Source: Scatosoma sp045652965 (GTDB lineage: Bacteria; Bacillota; Clostridia; Christensenellales; Borkfalkiaceae). From it: a stretch of DNA of 9,775 bases. The number at the start of each line of letters is the position of its first letter. Within the stretch, counting starts at the first letter, position 1. Below are positions 6,451 through 9,775 of the stretch, one piece after another. Below the pieces are notes generated by a model that had not been told where the DNA came from, searched no databases, and saw nothing but the letters and a program-made list of their open reading frames with translations. The stretch lies in the NCBI GenBank assembly GCA_045652965.1, contig JAZOLI010000034.1:1-9775 (forward strand). The letters are read 5' to 3'. Both the position numbers and the translations under genes were made by a program.

Positions 6451-7113
6451 TTATTCAACGACCTGCACTGCGTATACAATCATATCAAATTGCAACTCGC
6501 CGTTTTTAGCGCTGTTGTTCGCGTTGTCGATCTCACCGCCGTAATCTTTAAATTCCACCTTCACACTAAACGTTTGCGACGTGGTAAGCTCCACCACGCC
6601 CACAGGGCTCGCTTGGCTTCCGATTGTGATTTTCTTGCCGTCATTTTTAATCGGTTGCTCGGTTAAACTCATACCTGCCCCCGTGTTTTGCGTTGTAACG
6701 CTCACCAAAAGCTGATCGGAAAACGCAACGTCTTTTGCATCCGTCGGAGTGGTTAAAACGATTTCTATCCAATAAGAAAATGCTACGTCGCCACCGTTTG
6801 AAAGCTCCATCGTCGCTTCACGATACATGCCAGGAACAATCAACGCATCTTCCAAATCGAACGCGTTTTTGCTGTTTGCTGCGCTAAAATCAACGTCCTT
6901 TTCTCCTTCGTAAGTGGATAAGTAGCCTTTGCTGTCAATCGTGTTGCCTACAAGCGTTTTTCTCGTGAGCGTCGCTTCAAGCCTACCTGCTTGTAAATGA
7001 TGCGAAACGGTTACGGTATCTGTAAACAGAGCGTAACTACCTGCAGCCAACACTGCCACCTCAAGCGCTATTGCAGCGATTGCAAGCGCAACTTTTCTAA
7101 CTGCTTTTAACAT
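6451..7113 (-). CDS. TasA/camelysin-like secreted protein
   Basis: A 220-aa protein, the simplest of the three secreted substrates and the nearest in size and layout to TasA/CalY. Residues 1-30 are a signal peptide ending AAGSYALFTDT, the SipW-dependent type. It then shows the family landmarks: VSHHLQAGRLEATLTRK (36-52), LIVPGMYREATMELSNGGDV (91-110) and the final strand FDMIVYAVQVVE. There is no second domain and no anchor. Its ATG shares one base with the stop codon of the signal peptidase gene (TAATG), and its AAAGGAGATA site lies within the end of that gene, so translation is probably coupled. I infer a main or minor fibre-forming subunit cleaved by the adjacent peptidase. The tasA name is not given because orthology cannot be shown here. 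Confidence 0.85.
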   Translation of the reverse strand: MLKAVRKVALAIAAIALEVAVLAAGSYALFTDTVTVSHHLQAGRLEATLTRKTLVGNTIDSKGYLSTYEGEKDVDFSAANSKNAFDLEDALIVPGMYREATMELSNGGDVAFSYWIEIVLTTPTDAKDVAFSDQLLVSVTTQNTGAGMSLTEQPIKNDGKKITIGSQASPVGVVELTTSQTFSVKVEFKDYGGEIDNANNSAKNGELQFDMIVYAVQVVE

Positions 7114-7853
7114 TAATTTTCTATCTCCTTTTCGCTTTCTTTATTTTCAAGCGCCGCCAAACGACGTTTCAGCTCTTCCAGCTCTGCGTCTTTCTTTTGC
7201 GCTTCTTCTCGCATCTTTTCCCTTTTTCCTTCGCCTAACACGTTCACGATTTTGATAATCTCTAAAACGATGATGATCAAGCAAGGAATGATAATCAAAC
7301 ACACAACCACTGCAGGCGTTCTAAGGGCGTATATAAGCCATCCGAGCGGAAAATTCGCCCAAACGACCTTGCCTATAACGTAGTTAAAGCTATCCGTGTC
7401 GGTCGTGTCAATCGTTTGCGTGAGCGTTCCCTCGCTGGCTTTGTTGTCGCCTGCAAGCTCGATGATATATCCGCCTTCCTTTTCCGTGATCTTCGTCACT
7501 CGGTGCGTGATCGTCACTTGTTCGGTATATTGATAGCGAAAGGTGAGCACGTCGCCTTCTTCTATCTCTTCATACCACACTTTCGCAGCTCCATCTTCCA
7601 TTGGAACAACGTCGATTACAAGCAACGTTTTCACGGGCAAATCCTTGATTTTATAGCCGCTTACGTCCGTTTGTTCACATTTTACCATTGAATCCGAACG
7701 AACAATACGAAACTGCTTTCCAAGCACCGTAGTTGCCCCGTCCACATCTTTTTTTGTCGTTACAGAAAGTAAGACGACAAACAGAGCGATTGCAAGAATT
7801 ACGTACAAAAGTACGTTCCCCGCGATTTTGCAAACTCTCCAAACTTTTTTCAT
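7113..7853 (-). CDS. sipW: SipW-type (ER-type) signal peptidase I
   Basis: A membrane-bound serine protease that removes signal peptides, here expected to act on the three following gene products. It has 246 aa, longer than Bacillus SipW (about 190). A membrane segment spans about 12-31. The catalytic Ser55 is in the RSDSM motif. His117 in ITHRV replaces the Lys of ordinary bacterial type I peptidases, which is the mark of the ER/SipW type. AGDNKASEG (134-142) holds the conserved Asp. A second hydrophobic segment spans about 180-203. Residues 208-242 are highly charged with a heptad-like pattern (EELKRRLAALENK) and form a probable coiled coil on the cytoplasmic side, an unusual addition. It follows the previous gene by 11 bp and overlaps the next by 1 bp. 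Confidence 0.93.
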   Translation of the reverse strand: MKKVWRVCKIAGNVLLYVILAIALFVVLLSVTTKKDVDGATTVLGKQFRIVRSDSMVKCEQTDVSGYKIKDLPVKTLLVIDVVPMEDGAAKVWYEEIEEGDVLTFRYQYTEQVTITHRVTKITEKEGGYIIELAGDNKASEGTLTQTIDTTDTDSFNYVIGKVVWANFPLGWLIYALRTPAVVVCLIIIPCLIIIVLEIIKIVNVLGEGKREKMREEAQKKDAELEELKRRLAALENKESEKEIEN

Positions 7854-7864
7854 AATCCCTTACC

Positions 7865-8383
7865 TTATTTCATTTTTTTTACCATGAGCTTTAAATCAAA
7901 ATCCAACGTCGCGCCCTGCGCTTCATCACCCACGTCATCGTGCATTATATAACTTATCGTAAACGAGGTTTTCATCGTCTGCGTAAAGGTGCGCGTCGTC
8001 ACAAGCTCGCCGCTAGCAAGAAGCTCTCCTAAATTCCCACTTGCGATCTTCTCTTCCCCGTCGTTCAGCTCCACCGTTACGTATTTTCCTAAGGGCGATT
8101 GCTCTTTTGCCTCGTAGACAAAGCAAAACCTATACGTGCCTTCTGCTTTACACTCAATCTCTAACGTGTACGCTCTCGATTGACCAGGTAGCAATGTTCC
8201 GAAATTTGTATCCAACTCGGCATTAACAATTCCGTTCTCGGTTAGCGTAACCGTGCGTATATTTGATCGCGAAGTGTAGAAATAATAAGATAGAATGCAC
8301 ATGACTAAAACGAACAAGACGACTATCCCTAATAACAACCCCAACGGGCTTTTCTCTTCATATTCGTTTCTATCTCTTCTCAT
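7865..8383 (-). CDS. Single-pass membrane protein with TasA-like ectodomain
   Basis: A 172-aa protein, first gene of the operon. A short charged N-terminus (MRRDRNEYEEK) is followed by one membrane segment (about 14-36) and an extracellular domain (37-172). The ectodomain echoes the TasA-like proteins downstream: FGTLLPGQSRAYTLEIEC (61-78) matches their VPGD...V-x-N segment and the last strand is LDFDLKLMVKK. It lacks the G-x-x-A-x-F-T cleavage motif, so it should stay anchored. Its place before sipW matches tapA in Bacillus, but I see no sequence basis for calling it TapA. I infer a membrane base, nucleator or accessory factor. A site AGGTGA (8391-8396) lies 7 nt before the ATG. The leader carries a hairpin and a short upstream reading frame. 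Confidence 0.8.
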   Translation of the reverse strand: MRRDRNEYEEKSPLGLLLGIVVLFVLVMCILSYYFYTSRSNIRTVTLTENGIVNAELDTNFGTLLPGQSRAYTLEIECKAEGTYRFCFVYEAKEQSPLGKYVTVELNDGEEKIASGNLGELLASGELVTTRTFTQTMKTSFTISYIMHDDVGDEAQGATLDFDLKLMVKKMK

Positions 8384-8416
8384 TTACCAATCACCTAAAA
8401 TTAAATCCGTTTCCAT
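8384..8416 (-). other. 10-codon upstream ORF in operon leader
   Basis: ATG at 8416 opens METDLILGDW and stops at TAA directly before, and in frame with, the ATG of the membrane protein gene. No ribosome binding site precedes it, and it contains the site used by the downstream gene. It may be chance or a leader peptide. Confidence 0.3.
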
Positions 8417-8425
8417 GCTACAACT

Positions 8426-8464
8426 AAAAAAAGAAGTGGGGACGTTTATCAACGTTCCCCACTT
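8426..8464 (-). promoter_or_regulatory. Terminator-like hairpin at the 5' end of the operon mRNA
   Basis: On the minus strand AAGTGGGGAACGTT (8451-8464) pairs with AACGTCCCCACTT (8434-8446), with one bulged base and a 4-nt loop, then C and seven T (8426-8432). The stem starts at about +1 from the consensus promoter at 8470-8498 and lies before the first gene. It has the form of an intrinsic terminator, so it could attenuate the operon, release a very short RNA, or protect the 5' end. Confidence 0.75.
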
Positions 8465-8469
8465 ACTAT

Positions 8470-8498
8470 ATTATAGTCAGTTTTTAACTGACTGTCAA
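8470..8498 (-). promoter_or_regulatory. Consensus promoter of the SipW/TasA-like operon
   Basis: The minus strand reads TTGACA (8493-8498), 17 bp, TATAAT (8470-8475): both boxes and the spacing are exact sigma-A consensus. The start should be at 8462 or 8463. A promoter this strong implies negative control, for which the spacer palindrome and the divergent XRE gene are the obvious candidates. Confidence 0.88.
8475..8493. promoter_or_regulatory. Palindromic operator inside the promoter spacer
   Basis: AGTCAGTT-TTT-AACTGACT is an 8-3-8 perfect inverted repeat that fills the whole 17-bp spacer between the -35 and -10 boxes of the operon promoter. A dimer bound here would block RNA polymerase. 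Its position beside the divergent XRE gene suggests that protein as the ligand; this is inference. Confidence 0.7.
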
Positions 8499-8515
8499 GT
8501 AAAAACTTACCCTTT

Positions 8516-8524
8516 TGTTATAAT
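8516..8524 (+). promoter_or_regulatory. Extended -10 promoter of the XRE gene
   Basis: TGTTATAAT matches TGnTATAAT exactly; no good -35 is present at 16-18 bp. The predicted start (8530-8531) coincides with the ATG, so the mRNA is likely leaderless, in keeping with the lack of a ribosome binding site. Its upstream part overlaps the -35 of the divergent operon promoter. Confidence 0.65.
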
Positions 8525-8530
8525 ATTATT

Positions 8531-8734
8531 ATGATTTTTACAAAAAGATTTAATGAAATCTTGAAGATAAGCGGGAAAACACAAGTAGAAATTGCAAAAG
8601 CGATACACGTAACGAAACAATGCGTTACGGATTATAAGACGGGAAAAAGCGTTCCGTCTATTGAAACGCTTTACTTGCTTTGTAAATTTTTAGAAATTTC
8701 CGCCGATTATCTTTTAGGATTAAGCGATTTTTGA
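8531..8734 (+). CDS. XRE-family HTH transcriptional regulator
   Basis: A 67-aa protein that is almost entirely a Cro/C1-type helix-turn-helix domain. KTQVEIAKAIHVTKQCVTDYKTGKS holds the two DNA-binding helices (about 16-40), followed by the usual SVPSIETLYLLCKFLEISADYLLGL tail seen in XRE proteins. There is no separate dimerisation or ligand domain, so it is a minimal regulator of Cro type that should bind as a dimer through the fold itself. It diverges from the SipW/TasA-like operon, with a 19-bp palindrome between them. This parallels control of tapA-sipW-tasA by the XRE-type repressor SinR in Bacillus subtilis, though the two need not be orthologous. No ribosome binding site is seen before the ATG. 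Confidence 0.88.
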   Translation: MIFTKRFNEILKISGKTQVEIAKAIHVTKQCVTDYKTGKSVPSIETLYLLCKFLEISADYLLGLSDF

Positions 8735-8741
8735 ATAGCCC

Positions 8742-8778
8742 TTCGCCACCGTTATTGATCAAATAACATAATGGCGAA
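8742..8778. repeat. Imperfect inverted repeat after the XRE gene
   Basis: TTCGCCA (8742-8748) pairs with TGGCGAA (8772-8778) and GTTATT (8751-8756) with AATAAC (8762-8767), with an unequal internal loop of 2 and 4 nt. No T tract follows on either strand, so termination is uncertain. It may act as the 3' end structure of the XRE transcript. Confidence 0.5.
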
Positions 8779-8784
8779 ACGCAT

Positions 8785-8816
8785 AAAAAAACGCCCCACA
8801 CGATCGTGAGTGGGGC
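8785..8816 (-). terminator. Terminator of rplJ-rplL
   Basis: On the minus strand GCCCCAC (8810-8816) pairs with GTGGGGC (8793-8799), followed by C... and seven T (8785-8791). The loop contains the small palindrome ACGATCGT. On the plus strand ATTTTGTG follows the stem, so it may also stop XRE transcripts. Confidence 0.88.
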
Positions 8817-8841
8817 ATTTTGTGTTTGAGGTAATCTAAAC

Positions 8842-9210
8842 TTATTTAAGTTCAGCCGTAGCGCCGTTTTCTTTGAGTTTCGCAACGAGCGCTTCTGCGT
8901 CTGCCTTGGGTGCGTTTTCTTTGATAACGCCCATGGATTCAACCGCTTTCTTCGCGTCTGCAAGACCAAGACCCGTAGCTTCACGAACAACTTTGATGAT
9001 CGCGATCTTGTTGGGACCGATGTCTTTCAATACAACGTCGAATTCCGTCTTTTCTTCTGCTGCGGGAGCTGCTTCTGCTGCGCCACCTGCTGCGGGAGCT
9101 GCTGCAACTGCTGCGCTTACGCCAAATTCTGCTTCTAATGCTTTTACAAGTTCGTTCAATTCAAGAACGGTCATAGCTTTTACTTCTTCAATGAGTTTTT
9201 GTACGTCCAT
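8842..9210 (-). CDS. rplL: 50S ribosomal protein L7/L12
   Basis: The 122-aa stalk protein that recruits translation factors to the large ribosomal subunit, present as dimers on L10. Residues 1-30 are the N-terminal dimerisation and L10-binding part (MDVQKLIEEVKAMTVLELNE). Residues about 33-52 are the flexible Ala/Gly-rich hinge (AAVAAAPAAGGAAEAAPAAE). Residues 54-122 are the globular factor-binding domain, with TEFDVVL, KIAIIKVVREATGLGLADAK and AKLKENGATAELK. GGAGG at 9223-9227 is 12 nt before the ATG, a rather long spacing. It lies 54 bp after rplJ and is followed by a terminator, the usual end of the rplJL unit. Confidence 0.98.
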   Translation of the reverse strand: MDVQKLIEEVKAMTVLELNELVKALEAEFGVSAAVAAAPAAGGAAEAAPAAEEKTEFDVVLKDIGPNKIAIIKVVREATGLGLADAKKAVESMGVIKENAPKADAEALVAKLKENGATAELK

Positions 9211-9264
9211 AATAATTTTAATCCTCCGATTTTTTTGAATTTAATGATTTTTTAATAAATTAGA

Positions 9265-9768
9265 TTAGTTGCTTTCTTTTGCTTTTGCAATAGCGTCCAA
9301 AACGCCAACAAATTTGGAAAGCGAAGATTGGAAACAGCCGAGCATTTTCGCGATGAGCGTTTCCTTGGAAGGGATCGCTGCAAGCGCTTTCACGCCGTCT
9401 TTATCCAAATATTTTTGCTCAACGTAAGCGCATTTGGGAACGATTTTTTCTACAAGCGCAGGGTTTGCTTTCGTTTCTTTTGCAAACACAGCCGCACCGC
9501 TCGTTTCGTCCGCACAGAACACCGTTGCCGTCGTGCCGTTAAGATCGCCATCAAAATCGGTGATGCCGAGTTCGTTGAACGCCTTTCTCACGAGCGTGTT
9601 CTTATACACCTTGTATTCGCAGTTTACTTCTTTGAATTTGTTTCTAAGTGCCGTAACTTCCAAAACCGTAAGCTTGTTATAATCCGCAAGCACGATCGAT
9701 TTACTGTTTTGAATTTTACCTTTGATTTCTTCTACGATTTGTTTTTTTGCTTCAATATTCGCCGACAT
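9265..9768 (-). CDS. rplJ: 50S ribosomal protein L10
   Basis: The 167-aa protein that anchors L7/L12 dimers to 23S rRNA at the stalk base. The N-terminal rRNA-binding domain shows KKQIVEEIKGKIQNSKSIVL (8-27), the DYNKLTVLEVTALR segment (29-42) and YKVYKNTLVRKAF (52-64), all standard. The C-terminal helix (about 135-167, ending FVGVLDAIAKAKE) is where L7/L12 dimers bind. Length is normal for the family. The ATG is only 7 bases from the window edge, so the ribosome binding site and the L10 autoregulatory leader, if present, fall outside. Cotranscribed with rplL. Confidence 0.97.
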   Translation of the reverse strand: MSANIEAKKQIVEEIKGKIQNSKSIVLADYNKLTVLEVTALRNKFKEVNCEYKVYKNTLVRKAFNELGITDFDGDLNGTTATVFCADETSGAAVFAKETKANPALVEKIVPKCAYVEQKYLDKDGVKALAAIPSKETLIAKMLGCFQSSLSKFVGVLDAIAKAKESN

Positions 9769-9775
9769 AATTACC

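Noticed and set aside
5881..6666. 261-aa plus-strand open frame across the TasA-like genes
   Set aside because: It is antisense to two genes and spans their junction; the His/Arg/Phe-rich translation looks like a reverse-strand shadow.

Overview
The window looks like chromosomal DNA of a Gram-positive, low-to-mid GC Firmicute, most likely an uncultured gut-type Clostridia. This is inferred from strong AAGGAG ribosome binding sites, consensus sigma-A promoters, hairpin-plus-U-tract terminators, the rplJ-rplL pair and a SipW/TasA-type secretion locus. I cannot assign genus or species from sequence alone.

Left part (1-3103): a tRNA-Arg(CCG) on the minus strand diverges from an mnmA (tRNA 2-thiouridylase) and short-chain dehydrogenase operon on the plus strand. 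A near-perfect bidirectional terminator separates the dehydrogenase from a convergent, separately promoted cyclophilin-fold lipoprotein whose catalytic Arg position is Asp.

Centre (3155-8498): this is the most interesting part. A five-gene minus-strand operon reads, in order of transcription: a single-pass membrane protein with a TasA-like ectodomain, an ER/SipW-type signal peptidase (Ser/His catalytic pair) with an added C-terminal coiled coil, and three proteins with SipW-dependent-type signal peptides (GS/GT-x-A-L-F-T). The first secreted protein is a short TasA/camelysin-like subunit. The second is a TasA-like domain fused to an unrecognised C-terminal domain. The third is a TasA-like domain fused to a large Pmp-like beta-helix built of NGG...N...GGAI repeats. 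The last two share a near-identical 5' module including the leader. The last gene also has its own promoter with an 18-bp perfect palindrome at the expected start point. The arrangement resembles tapA-sipW-tasA of Bacillus but with expanded, modular substrates, so I infer a surface fibre or biofilm-matrix system with an adhesin-like component.

Control region (8384-8734): a small XRE-family HTH gene diverges from the operon. The operon promoter matches the sigma-A consensus exactly (TTGACA, 17 bp, TATAAT), and its 17-bp spacer is itself an inverted repeat, a likely operator for the neighbouring XRE protein. The predicted operon mRNA begins directly with a terminator-like hairpin and U7 tract, followed by a 10-codon upstream ORF abutting the first gene. 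The XRE gene has an extended -10 that would give a leaderless mRNA.

Right part (8785-9768): rplL and rplJ on the minus strand with a clear terminator; the window ends just upstream of the rplJ start.
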